Assembly: GCF_963975745.1 (NCBI RefSeq)
Contig: NZ_CAXBIB010000008.1
Coordinates: 1-64,000 of the forward strand
Source of the DNA: Parvibaculum sp963975745
Lineage (GTDB): Bacteria; Pseudomonadota; Alphaproteobacteria; Parvibaculales; Parvibaculaceae
DNA: 64,000 nucleotides
Direction: 5' to 3'
Shown piece by piece: positions 53,574 through 61,709 of the stretch. A program made the position numbers and the translations under genes. How positions within the stretch are numbered: position 1 is the first letter of the stretch; each line of letters opens with the position of its first letter. The notes under the pieces were generated by a model. The model did not search any database. It was not told where the DNA came from and saw only the letters and a list, made by a program, of their open reading frames with translations.

Positions 53574-54101
53574 ATGAGCCGCTTTTTCGGAAAAGTCTGC
53601 CAGAACGGTTATGTGGTGCGCGACATCGAGGCCGCGCTGAAACACTGGACCGAAGTTCTCGGCATCGGCCCGTTTTTCTATATCGACCGTGTCCAATGCG
53701 ACTGGTTCACCTATCGGGGCAAGCCTTCGCCGGTCGAGATGAGCATTGCGCTGGCCAATACAGGCGATCTGCAGATCGAGCTGATCCAGCAACGCAACGA
53801 CGCGCCGTCGATGTATCTCGATTTCCTGAACGCGGGCCATGAAGGCCTGCAACACATGTCCTACTGGACGACCAACTATCAGGCAGATTACGACCGGGCG
53901 TTGGCCGCCGGCCACAAGGTCGGCCACGAAGGACAGATCGGCGGCGAGCAGGGGCGTTTCGTCTATTTCGACACCGAGACGCATCCCGGCACGGTGATCG
54001 AGATGTCGGATATCAGCGGGGCGAAGGGCAGGTTCTTCGCTCATATTCGCCGTGCCGCCGAGAACTGGGACGGGACGGACCCGATCCGCCCCGTCAAGTG
54101 A
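53574..54101 (+). CDS. VOC (glyoxalase/dioxygenase) family protein
   Basis: A 175-aa protein with a vicinal-oxygen-chelate fold. It opens VCQNGYVVRDIEAALKHWTEVL, a typical VOC beta-alpha-beta start, and has TGDLQIELIQQRND and HEGLQHMSYWT, with likely metal residues Glu and His, and HPGTVIEMSD near the end. The substrate is unknown; similar proteins occur near steroid or aromatic degradation genes. AGAGGA overlaps the ccdB stop and lies just before the ATG, so it may be co-transcribed with ccdAB. Confidence 0.85.
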   Translation: MSRFFGKVCQNGYVVRDIEAALKHWTEVLGIGPFFYIDRVQCDWFTYRGKPSPVEMSIALANTGDLQIELIQQRNDAPSMYLDFLNAGHEGLQHMSYWTTNYQADYDRALAAGHKVGHEGQIGGEQGRFVYFDTETHPGTVIEMSDISGAKGRFFAHIRRAAENWDGTDPIRPVK

Positions 54102-54105
54102 CCGC

Positions 54106-54489
54106 TCAGCCGCAATAGACGCGTGTCACGACATCGTTGTCGTCGAGTTCGACGTTCAGACGGTCAGTGCGGTAGTCCTTGGTCACCATGTCGCCAGGAC
54201 GGATGATGCGGATCGTCGCCACATTGCCGCCGGTCACCGTCTCCTTCGCATCGGCCCAGGGCCGCGCAACCCAGATAGCAAGCGCCTCGGCTGCGGCGCG
54301 GCAACCGGCCTCGGCCCTCTGGAACTCGGTCTGCATCTCGTCGCCTGCCGGATTCCCGTCATCGATCACATCCGAAGTCACGATACCCGCAGTCGCGTCC
54401 TCTCCCGCTGCCGTTTCCTCTTCCTTCTGGTCGCAAGCCGCGACCAGAAGCAGGCAGGACAACGCCAGCGCAGCCGACATATGTCTCAT
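54106..54489 (-). CDS. Peptidase inhibitor I78-like lipoprotein
   Basis: A 127-aa lipoprotein: signal and lipobox VAAC (about 16-19), an acidic linker, then an I78-like domain with a Cys in EAGCRAAAEALAIW and the hallmark RIIRPGDMVTKDYRTDRLNV followed by ELDDNDVVTRVYCG. The final Cys could pair with the earlier one. I78 proteins inhibit serine proteases such as elastase. It is convergent with the VOC gene. Confidence 0.8.
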   Translation of the reverse strand: MRHMSAALALSCLLLVAACDQKEEETAAGEDATAGIVTSDVIDDGNPAGDEMQTEFQRAEAGCRAAAEALAIWVARPWADAKETVTGGNVATIRIIRPGDMVTKDYRTDRLNVELDDNDVVTRVYCG

Positions 54490-54600
54490 GTGAATGATCT
54501 CCCTTCGCCCCATCCCCGGGACCGCCAGCATGGCCGGAGCAGGGCTGCCACCGCAACGGTCTTTTCAGCGATCTTCTCCCTTCTTGACCAATTTCTTTAG

Positions 54601-54623
54601 TGTATTTACACTATGTATCTACA
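54601..54623 (+). promoter_or_regulatory. Tandem TGTAT-N-TACA operators upstream of the Fe-S/SCP2 gene
   Basis: TGTATTTACA (54601-54610) and TGTATCTACA (54614-54623) are near-palindromes 13 bp apart, enclosed by a wider inverted repeat TTTAGTGTA / TACACTAAA (54596-54628). The same motif lies upstream of the neighbouring MarR gene, so that regulator probably binds both. They end 17 bp before the ATG at 54641. Confidence 0.7.
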
Positions 54624-54640
54624 CTAAATGGACGAACCCC

Positions 54641-56044
54641 ATGGCACATGATCTCACGACCGACCAAGCCGAGCATCCCGACGTAGCACGTTATCGTGCA
54701 GCCCCCAGCGCGGCAGCGGAGTCCGAGACGCTATCGGCGCACTTCCTGCGCGATCTGATGATGGAATGCGGCGCCGACGATTGCGGCTTCGTGGCGGCGG
54801 ACGATCCGTCGATCGGCCCGCAATCGGCATGGATCGAAGCATTGTTGCCCGGCGCCAGATCGCTGGTCGCGTTTGTCTGCCGCATGAACCGCGACACGGT
54901 GCGCACATCCGTCCGCTCGGTCGCAAACGAGGAATTTCATCAGACCTATGACGATGTGAACCAGGTCGCACGCCGGGCCGTGCGCCGGCTCGAAGAAATG
55001 GGTATCGGCGCCGTCAATCCCGCCGCCGCCTTTCCGATGGAGGCGCAGGCTTATCCCGCCGGCATGCGTGTCATTTCGCACAAGCCGATCGCCGAAGCCG
55101 CCGGCCTCGGCAAGATGGGCCTGCACCGAAACGTGATCCATCCGCGTTTCGGCAGCTTCGTCCTGCTCGGCACCATCGTCATCGACCGCGCGATCGACAT
55201 GCCGTCCAAACCGCTCGACTATGCACCCTGCCTCGACTGCAAGCTCTGCGTTGCTGCCTGCCCGGTCGAGGCGATCGGGATGGACGGCACGTTCAATTTC
55301 TCGGCCTGCTACACGCACAACTACCGCGAATTCATGGGCGGCTTTGTCGACTGGGTGCATCAGGTCGTCGACGCCGAGGACGCCGACGACTACGACAAGC
55401 GCGTGACGCCGGGCGAAAGCGTCTCGATGTGGCAGAGCCTTTCCTTCAAGCCCGGATACAAGGCCGCCTATTGTCTAAGCGTCTGTCCGGCCGGCTCCGA
55501 CGTGCTCGGCCCCTTCATCGAGGATCGTATCGACTATCGCAAGCGCACTCTCGACCCCCTCCTGGCAAAGCCCGAAACGGTCTATGTGCTGAAGGGATCG
55601 GACGCCGAAGAAAGCATTCCGAGGCGCCTCAAGACCAAGCAGATCAAAGTCGTTGATTACAGCATTTCCTCGGATGATCCCTTCAGCTTCCTGTTCGGCC
55701 TGACACTCACCTTCCAGCGCCGCAAGGCACGCGGGCTCGACGCGATCCTGGCGCTGATCATCTCCGACCGCGGACCGCTGACCGCAACCCTGCGCGTTCA
55801 TGCTTCGCGCATCGAGATCGACTTCAAGGCGCCCGAGGTTTCCGACGCATCGTTGATGCTCGACTGGCAGACGCTGCAGACGATTTTCAGGGATGGTGTT
55901 TCGGTTGCCGACGCCATGGCGACGCACGGCGCGACGCTGACGGGCGACATCGCGACGGCGCAGGCGATCCGCAACTGTTTCCCGATCTATCGGGCGGCCG
56001 CGAGACTCACGTCCGTGCAATCAGGAGATGCAGCGACTTCCTGA
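54641..56044 (+). CDS. 4Fe-4S (QueG/reductive-dehalogenase-like) protein fused to SCP2-like domain
   Basis: A 467-aa protein. The N-terminal two-thirds resembles the epoxyqueuosine-reductase/reductive-dehalogenase iron-sulfur class: AGLGKMGLHRNVIHPRFGSF and a ferredoxin motif CLDCKLCVAACPVEAI (about 202-217), with further cysteines in SACYTH and AYCLSVCPAGSD for a second cluster. The C-terminal about 100 residues look like an SCP2 sterol-carrier domain. The combination suggests reduction of a hydrophobic substrate, with the SCP2 part binding the lipid; this is inference. It is convergent with, and overlaps by 38 bp, the MarR gene. Confidence 0.75.
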   Translation: MAHDLTTDQAEHPDVARYRAAPSAAAESETLSAHFLRDLMMECGADDCGFVAADDPSIGPQSAWIEALLPGARSLVAFVCRMNRDTVRTSVRSVANEEFHQTYDDVNQVARRAVRRLEEMGIGAVNPAAAFPMEAQAYPAGMRVISHKPIAEAAGLGKMGLHRNVIHPRFGSFVLLGTIVIDRAIDMPSKPLDYAPCLDCKLCVAACPVEAIGMDGTFNFSACYTHNYREFMGGFVDWVHQVVDAEDADDYDKRVTPGESVSMWQSLSFKPGYKAAYCLSVCPAGSDVLGPFIEDRIDYRKRTLDPLLAKPETVYVLKGSDAEESIPRRLKTKQIKVVDYSISSDDPFSFLFGLTLTFQRRKARGLDAILALIISDRGPLTATLRVHASRIEIDFKAPEVSDASLMLDWQTLQTIFRDGVSVADAMATHGATLTGDIATAQAIRNCFPIYRAAARLTSVQSGDAATS

Positions 56045-56438
56045 CGTCCGGCCAGTTGCTGCCGAGACTTTTTTCGATACTTGTCTGCGCCTTGTTCCAG
56101 AGCGGCAGCGCTTCGGTGAGCTTGCGGCGGCCGGCACGCGTCAGCTTCAGGCCAAGCGAGCGCCCCTCACCGGTCGGCACGGACTCGATCAGACCGGCCT
56201 CCTCAAGCAGCCTGACGTTGCGCACCAGGCTCGATCGCTCCAGCGCAAGCAGATCGGCCAGCGCCGAGAGCGATGTCATCCGACCCTCTTCGACGGCGAT
56301 CAGCAAGGTGAATTGCGTGATCTTGAGACCGACCGGACGCAGCGCCTTGTCGTAGAGGCGCGTCAGCTTGCGTGCCGCCATGCGCACGCGCAGGGCCGCG
56401 CAGTTCTCACGAACATCCGCTTCTGTTGCTGCAGTCAT
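56007..56438 (-). CDS. MarR-family transcriptional regulator
   Basis: A 143-aa winged-helix protein: KALRPVGLKITQFTLLIAVE, the recognition segment LADLLALERSSLVRNVRLLEE (about 63-83) and a wing with GEGRSLGLKLTRAGRR. The ATG at 56438 is used, 16 bp after the TGTATATACA operator. A longer frame exists but would cover the operator. It probably represses itself and the convergent Fe-S/SCP2 gene. Confidence 0.85.
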   Translation of the reverse strand: MTAATEADVRENCAALRVRMAARKLTRLYDKALRPVGLKITQFTLLIAVEEGRMTSLSALADLLALERSSLVRNVRLLEEAGLIESVPTGEGRSLGLKLTRAGRRKLTEALPLWNKAQTSIEKSLGSNWPDVRKSLHLLIART

Positions 56439-56453
56439 GTCGAAACCCAAAAA

Positions 56454-56463
56454 TGTATATACA
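56454..56463 (-). promoter_or_regulatory. TGTATATACA operator before the MarR gene
   Basis: A perfect palindromic copy of the TGTAT-N-TACA motif found twice upstream of the Fe-S/SCP2 gene. It lies 16 bp before the MarR start, where it would block its own promoter. No clear second copy 13 bp away is seen. Confidence 0.65.
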
Positions 56464-56530
56464 CAATACCAAATCATGGCCCAACGCGCAATTGCGGGCG
56501 CGGTGGGCCATCGATACCGATCAGAGGCTT

Positions 56531-57763
56531 CTACTGATTGACCTGCGCCTTCTTCACCGATGCCTCAACGACCGGGATTTCGTGGTCTTCGAGCGGCTTC
56601 ATCCAGTTCTTCCGCATCAGCGCCGCCTCGATATAGGGCGCCAGGTCCTGCCGCTTCTTAGCCTCGCGTTCGGCAAGCTCCGCCTTGAACTCGGGCATCA
56701 CCTCGGCGGCGAAGAGCTCCAGCGACTCGCAGATATGCGCATGCTTGTTGCGGCCGGCCTGTTGCATGAAGATCACCTGGTCGACGCCGGCATTCTGGAA
56801 GGCTCTGAGATGCGCCCGCATGTCGTCCGGCGTGCCGATGCCGGTGGCGATCGCATCGGCGCGCTTGCCGGCATCGATGATCTCCTGCGTGCGGTTGCCG
56901 CGTGCCTTGATGTAGTCGCCCCACATATCGGTGCGGCCCGGCACCGTGTCGTGTGCGACCAGCGCATTCAGCGCATAGCCGAAGAATTCGAAGCCTTCAT
57001 GGCCGCGGCGGATCGCCTCGGCGCGGTCCTGATGCAGCGAGAAGTTCGAGACCATGGCGATGTTGGCGTTGACGCTGTGACCGATCGGCCGGCATTCCTC
57101 CGACTTGATGATGCCGTAATAGATTTCCGACCAGTGATGCGCTTCCTCCGGATCGAGGAAGGAAAAGGCCAGCGCGCCGACGCCCAGCGAAGCCGCGACC
57201 CTGATCGTGTCGCGATTGGTGCAGGCCATCCACATCGGCGGATGCGGGCGCTGCACCGGTTTCGGCAACACGTTGCGGCAGGGCATCGAGAAGTACTTGC
57301 CCTCGAAGCCCGGATAGGGATCGAGAACCATCATGTTGGCGATCTGCTCGCCGGCCTCAATGGCCATGGCGCGCTTTTCCTTGGCCGGAATATTGAAGCC
57401 GCCGAGCTCGAGCCGCGTTGCGCCCTCGCCGATTCCGAACTCGACCCGGCCATTCGACATGATGTCGAGCGTGGAGAGACCTTCGGCCGTGCGGGCGGGA
57501 TGATTGTAGTTGGGGATCACCTGCCGGATGCCGTGCCCGAGTCGGATATTCTTCGTGACCGACGCGGCAGCGGCGAGAAAGACTTCCGGCGCCGAGGAAT
57601 GCGAATATTCGTCAAGAAAGTGATGTTCGACTTCCCATGCGTGATCGAAGCCCAGCCGGTCGGCCAGCACGATCTGCTCCAGTGCCTCGTGGAAGAGCCG
57701 CGCCTCGTCGCCCTCGTTCCATGGCTTCGGCAACTGCAATTCATAAAACACGCCGAACTTCAT
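56531..57763 (-). CDS. LLM-class flavin-dependent monooxygenase
   Basis: A 410-aa luciferase-like monooxygenase. The TIM-barrel opening MKFGVFYELQLPKPW is followed by DHAWEVEHHFLDEYSHSSAP (His and Glu near the flavin site), IRLGHGIRQVIPNYNHPARTAE and GRVEFGIGEGAT. Such enzymes use FMNH2 supplied by a reductase to oxidise aldehydes, ketones or alkanes. GGGAGGGA precedes the ATG. Its substrate is unknown; the neighbouring Fe-S/SCP2 and VOC genes hint at a small catabolic set. Confidence 0.9.
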   Translation of the reverse strand: MKFGVFYELQLPKPWNEGDEARLFHEALEQIVLADRLGFDHAWEVEHHFLDEYSHSSAPEVFLAAAASVTKNIRLGHGIRQVIPNYNHPARTAEGLSTLDIMSNGRVEFGIGEGATRLELGGFNIPAKEKRAMAIEAGEQIANMMVLDPYPGFEGKYFSMPCRNVLPKPVQRPHPPMWMACTNRDTIRVAASLGVGALAFSFLDPEEAHHWSEIYYGIIKSEECRPIGHSVNANIAMVSNFSLHQDRAEAIRRGHEGFEFFGYALNALVAHDTVPGRTDMWGDYIKARGNRTQEIIDAGKRADAIATGIGTPDDMRAHLRAFQNAGVDQVIFMQQAGRNKHAHICESLELFAAEVMPEFKAELAEREAKKRQDLAPYIEAALMRKNWMKPLEDHEIPVVEASVKKAQVNQ

Positions 57764-57852
57764 CACGTCCCTCCCCTGTTCCGGTTTCTTGTTGGAGAGA
57801 GTATCGGCGATGGGACGGCCGGAATGCAAAGGGAGCTGGCACCGATCGGCCC

Positions 57853-58101
57853 CTATGGCGCACCTGACGCAGGGGAATGGCCAGAGGTCCGCCGGCGCAT
57901 GCATTCCCGCTGCACCGCGCGGCGGCGCGCGGCATCGGCTTCGTCATCGAGGCGCTGGCGCAGCCGCTCATCGTCGAGCATGCGCAATTCCTCCTCCAGC
58001 GCCGCCATCTCCACTGCGCGGCGCATCACGTCCTGCGTCTCGTAGAAGGAACGCCGCACGCGCCGCCGTCGAATGCGGCGCCATATCGAGGCAATCGGCA
58101 T
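57853..58101 (-). CDS. Possible small Arg/Glu-rich protein
   Basis: An 82-aa frame starting MPIASIWRRIRRRRVRRSF, followed by a helical, highly charged stretch (AALEEELRMLDDERLRQRLDDE, read in parts) and a basic tail. A weak GGCGGGTGATG precedes the ATG. No family is recognised. Composition in GC-rich DNA can produce such frames by chance, so this is uncertain. Confidence 0.35.
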   Translation of the reverse strand: MPIASIWRRIRRRRVRRSFYETQDVMRRAVEMAALEEELRMLDDERLRQRLDDEADAARRRAVQRECMRRRTSGHSPASGAP

Positions 58102-58417
58102 GTCATCACCCGCCTGGCTGTCGCCGCCGCACAAACACCGCCAGGCGCCCGCCTTCGGCATTGTCGCGTTCTGCCGCGCGGCCGGCGCAACGTCCGACCC
58201 GCGCGATCACTCTTCCTGGTGACACGCCAGATAATACAGCCACTCAGGACCGCAACGTCAGTGCTTAACTCAATTGGATAACATCAATAATACAGCGGGT
58301 GGCTTTCCGGCCCGACACCATGGCCCATTTTGACGCGGCCGGCCGGAAACCGTCATATTGGCGCCCGGAGACTACAGGCCGGCCTGGCCATGATCCGGCG
58401 TTCGTGAGGGAACCGGT
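58102..58417. other. Intergenic region before glycerophosphodiesterase gene
   Basis: 316 bp without a convincing gene. A more AT-rich patch lies at 58255-58295 (ATTGGATAACATCAATAATAC within it). A candidate promoter for the downstream gene is described separately. Nothing else recognised. Confidence 0.4.
58330..58359 (+). promoter_or_regulatory. Candidate promoter of the glycerophosphodiesterase gene
   Basis: TTGACG (58330-58335) and CATATT (58354-58359) with 18-bp spacing match 5/6 and 4/6 of the sigma-70 consensus. A start near 58366 would leave a leader of about 50 nt. Confidence 0.4.
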
Positions 58418-59371
58418 ATGACGACACCGCTACAGATCGCCCATCGCGGCGGCGCGGGCCTCTGGCCCGAAAATACGATGGAAGCCTTCGAACGGGCCAT
58501 TGCGATGGGCGCCGACGGCATCGAGCTCGACGTCCATCTCAGTCGCGACGGCCAGCTGGTTGTGCATCACGACGAAAGCCTGAAACCTGCCATTGCGCGC
58601 GGCGCCGATAAGCAATGGCTGCAGCGTCCGACGCCGTTGCTCAAGGATCTGACCCTCGCGCAACTTCGCATCTATGATGTCGGGCGGCTGCGGCCCGGTG
58701 CGGGCTATTCGTCACGCTATCCCGAACAGACATCCTTCGACGGGGCGCGCATTCCGCTTCTTGCCGATGTCTATGCGCTTGTCCGGCGCACAGCGAAACC
58801 CGGCTTCCGCCTCTATGTCGAACTCAAGACGGCCCTGCTCGACCTCACGCAATCGGCCGACCCGGCCGCCCTGGCCGACGCGGCCGTGGCGCTGACGCGC
58901 GCGCAGGGTCTGTCCGAAACCGTCACCTTCGTCTCCTTCGACTGGCGGGCGCTCAAGCGGGCCAGGGAAACCGCGCCCGACATCTGCAACGCCTTCACGA
59001 CCCTGCCCTTCTTTCAGCTCGATCCGGCCGACCCCTCGGCGGCGCGGGACAAACCTGGATCGGAGGATGAGGCCATTCGCCGGGCATCAGCTGCCGGGGC
59101 GCCATGGACGGCCGGTTTCGACTGGCACAGACAACAAGGGACGCATTTCCCGGAACGCATGCTGCGCGCCATCGCATCGGGCCCCGCCGATGGCTGGTTT
59201 GCCTGGCATGGCGACGTCACGGTCGAAACGGCGGCGCTCGCGGCCGAACTCGGCCTTGCCGTTTCCTGCTGGACCGTCGACGAAGAAGCGGAAATGAAGC
59301 GGCTTGCCGCGCTCGGCGTCGAAGCGATCCTCACCGATCGGCCGGACCGCCTGAAGGCGTTGCTCGGATGA
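58418..59371 (+). CDS. Glycerophosphodiester phosphodiesterase
   Basis: A 317-aa GDPD-family enzyme that splits glycerophosphodiesters into an alcohol and glycerol-3-phosphate. The motif HRGGAGLWPENTMEAFERAI contains the catalytic His and Glu, GADGIELDVHLSRDGQLVVHHDE the metal Glu/Asp and second His, and ELGLAVSCWTVDEEAEM the C-terminal signature. No signal peptide is seen. GAGGGAAC precedes the ATG. A terminator follows directly. Confidence 0.93.
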   Translation: MTTPLQIAHRGGAGLWPENTMEAFERAIAMGADGIELDVHLSRDGQLVVHHDESLKPAIARGADKQWLQRPTPLLKDLTLAQLRIYDVGRLRPGAGYSSRYPEQTSFDGARIPLLADVYALVRRTAKPGFRLYVELKTALLDLTQSADPAALADAAVALTRAQGLSETVTFVSFDWRALKRARETAPDICNAFTTLPFFQLDPADPSAARDKPGSEDEAIRRASAAGAPWTAGFDWHRQQGTHFPERMLRAIASGPADGWFAWHGDVTVETAALAAELGLAVSCWTVDEEAEMKRLAALGVEAILTDRPDRLKALLG

Positions 59372-59374
59372 AAA

Positions 59375-59401
59375 AGGCCCGGCGGATCACCCGCCGGGCC
59401 T
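59375..59401. terminator. Bidirectional terminator between glycerophosphodiesterase gene and infC
   Basis: An 11-bp perfect stem AGGCCCGGCGG / CCGCCGGGCCT with an ATCAC loop, flanked by AAAAA on the left (U tail for the minus strand) and TTCATT on the right. It lies between two convergent genes. Confidence 0.85.
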
Positions 59402-59425
59402 TCATTCGTCGCATGGCGGCAGCCG

Positions 59426-59962
59426 TTATTTCGGCGCCAGCACCATGATCATCTGACGGCCTTCGAGACGGGGCCAGGTTTCGACCTTGGCAATCTCCTC
59501 CAGCTCTTCCTTGACCTTGTTCAGGAGCTGCATGCCGAGCTCCTGATGGGCCATTTCGCGGCCGCGGAAGCGCAAGGTCACCTTCACCTTGTCGCCCTCC
59601 TCGAAGAAGCGATGGATCGCACGCATCTTCACGTCATAGTCATGCGTGTCGATGTTCGGGCGCATCTTGATTTCCTTGACCTCGACGGTCTTCTGCTTCT
59701 TGCGCGCCTCGTTGGCCTTCTTCTGGGCCTGATACTTGAATTTGCCGTAGTCGAGAAGCTTGCATACGGGAGGTTTCGCGTTCGGCGATACCTCGACCAG
59801 ATCCAGTCCGGCCTCTTCGGCCATTCTGATCGCTTCATCGGTGGGGATGACGCCGCGCTTCTCGCCCTCGGCGTCGATCAGCAACACGGTCGGTTCATCG
59901 ATCATTTCGTTTATGCGCGGGCCCTCTCGTGTGGGCGGCGCCTGCATCGGTCTGCGAGCTAT
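59426..59962 (-). CDS. infC: Translation initiation factor IF-3 (AUA start)
   Basis: A 178-aa factor that keeps ribosomal subunits apart and checks initiator tRNA. Landmarks are LIDAEGEKRGVIPTDEAIRM, DLVEVSPNAKPPVCKLLDYG, KKQKTVEVKEIKMRPNID and GREMAHQELGMQLL. No ATG fits both family start and ribosome site: GAAGGAG lies about nine bases before an ATA codon (59962), giving (M)ARRPMQAPPTREGPR. The next ATG (59947) has no ribosome site nearby. Rare start codons are a known feature of infC, which is autoregulated through them. Confidence 0.9.
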   Translation of the reverse strand: MARRPMQAPPTREGPRINEMIDEPTVLLIDAEGEKRGVIPTDEAIRMAEEAGLDLVEVSPNAKPPVCKLLDYGKFKYQAQKKANEARKKQKTVEVKEIKMRPNIDTHDYDVKMRAIHRFFEEGDKVKVTLRFRGREMAHQELGMQLLNKVKEELEEIAKVETWPRLEGRQMIMVLAPK

Positions 59963-60135
59963 GAACTCTTCTCCTTCAATCTGGCCCGGCCGCCGGATAT
60001 GGCGTTTCGAGCGGTGCCGGGTCCCATGCAAGATTGCGCGGGATTGCGGGCTCCCGCCCGACGAAACCCGACTTCGGGTTCACTGACGGGCATTCCAAGG
60101 TGACAGCTATAGATTTCTCGGCCGCTGCCCGCAAG

Positions 60136-60498
60136 TCAAGAAAGTGGCGGGATTTCGTGACCGGGCGCGACGAGGCGCCATTGTGGCCTCGGCCACACAC
60201 AAAAGCGCAGTCCGCGCGTCGCCGGACTGCCCTCCAGATCGTAGACCGCACCCGGACTTGCCCATGAAAGACGGCGGACGCGCGCCAGAAAAGCGGCGGC
60301 GCCCCGCGCAGCGCCGTCGGTCCAGACCTCGTCGGCAAGCCTGCCGGCCTGACCTGCGGCCATGCGCGTCGTCAGCAGGATCAGCCGCGATCCGGCATGA
60401 CGTTTGCGCAGGGCTGCAAAAACAGCTGCCGCGCGTTCCGACCCACCGGCTCCAAACCAGATGACAATGATGGGCTCAGCGGCCAAGCAGGCGGTCAT
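60136..60498 (-). pseudogene. Truncated GT9 (heptosyltransferase-like) N-terminal fragment
   Basis: A 120-aa frame that resembles only the first third of a GT9 glycosyltransferase: IIVIWFGAGGSERAAAVFAAL stands where RLGALGD is expected, followed by KRHAGSRLILLTTRMAAG, ADEVWTDG and AVYDLEGSPAT. Full GT9 enzymes are 300-350 aa and carry the donor-binding half that is missing here. The GDx motif of the acceptor domain is lost. It overlaps the GT4 gene by 23 bp. Either a decayed gene or a small derived protein. Confidence 0.55.
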
Positions 60499-61651
60499 AG
60501 ATACCAAGGGTCGTCTTGCACATGGACGCGACCGAATAATGCGCCGCCACATGAGCCTGCCCGCGCGCGCCCATCGCCGCACGGGCCTCACGCCCCCACG
60601 CAATCATCTGTTCCATGGCATCGGCCAATGCGCCCGCATCGCCCGGCGGTACGCAAAGACCCGTTGCAGCCCCTTCCGCCGTCAACACGGTTTCGCGCTG
60701 GCCGCCGGCATCGCTGACGATCACCGGACGTGCCGCCGCCTGGGCTTCGACCGCTGTCCGTCCGAAGGGTTCGGCCTCGATCGAGGGCGAAAGCACGATG
60801 TCGCTCAGCGCATAGGCCGCGCCCATGTCGTCGCAATGGCCGACAAGTCGAACATGTCGCTGCAGGCCGTCACGCGCGATCGCCCGGGCCAGTTCCGCCC
60901 GATACTCGTCGCGGCCCTGCGCATCGCCGACCAGCAGCAATGTGAAGCCCTCGATGCCGCGGGCCCGCAACAGACGTGCCGCCTCGACGGAGACGGCCTG
61001 CCCCTTCCAGCGCGTCAGGCGCGCCGGGTGAATGAAAATGACACCGGCGGCGCCATCGAGATTCCAGTGACTGCGCAGCGTCTCGATGCGACCCAGTGCG
61101 ATGGCGGCCGGCGCCAATCCTTCGATATCGATACCGCGCGGCACGGTGAAGATGCGCGCCTCATCGGGTGCGTGAACGGCACGTATGCGCCCGGCGGTGA
61201 ATTCGGAATTGGCGATCACCGCATCGCCGCGCGTCATCACCGAATTATAGAAGACTTTCAGGCGCGGCCTTTCATGCACACGCGAGTGATAGGTTGTCAC
61301 GAAGGGAATTCCGGCGCGGTGCGCTGCGGCCAGTGCACTCCAGGCCGGCGCGCGGCTGCGCGCGTGAACGAGACCGATCTTTTCGCGCGCGATCAGCCGT
61401 GTCAGCCGTTCGACATTGAGCGCCATCACAACCGGGTTCTTCGAATGAACGGCCATTTCGACATGCCGCGCACCGGCCGCTTCAAGCTCGGCGACCATGC
61501 GCCCGCCCCGGCTCGCGACAAGCGCGTGACCACCCGCCGCGACAATGGCGCGCGCGACATCGACCGTCGTGCGCTCCGCACCGCCGGTTTCGAGCGCCGG
61601 CACAAGCTGCAGGATCGCGGCATTGCAGATATTTTCAAAAGCGTTGGACAC
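60476..61651 (-). CDS. Glycosyltransferase family 4 protein
   Basis: A 391-aa GT-B enzyme. The acceptor half begins ILQLVPALETGGAERTTVDVA; the donor half has PARLTRWKGQAVSVEAARLL, LLLVGDAQGRDEYRAEL and the E-x7-E motif in EAEPFGRTAVEAQAA. It likely adds a sugar to lipopolysaccharide or another surface glycan. GTG at 61651 gives the family start; a longer frame adds Cys/Arg-rich residues and would overlap the divergent hydrolase gene. Confidence 0.88.
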   Translation of the reverse strand: MSNAFENICNAAILQLVPALETGGAERTTVDVARAIVAAGGHALVASRGGRMVAELEAAGARHVEMAVHSKNPVVMALNVERLTRLIAREKIGLVHARSRAPAWSALAAAHRAGIPFVTTYHSRVHERPRLKVFYNSVMTRGDAVIANSEFTAGRIRAVHAPDEARIFTVPRGIDIEGLAPAAIALGRIETLRSHWNLDGAAGVIFIHPARLTRWKGQAVSVEAARLLRARGIEGFTLLLVGDAQGRDEYRAELARAIARDGLQRHVRLVGHCDDMGAAYALSDIVLSPSIEAEPFGRTAVEAQAAARPVIVSDAGGQRETVLTAEGAATGLCVPPGDAGALADAMEQMIAWGREARAAMGARGQAHVAAHYSVASMCKTTLGIYDRLLGR

Positions 61652-61709
61652 GCGGACATCTCTGTTGGATGTATGACGGCAGCAGAAACGACAGCCGGCA
61701 CAACAGACA

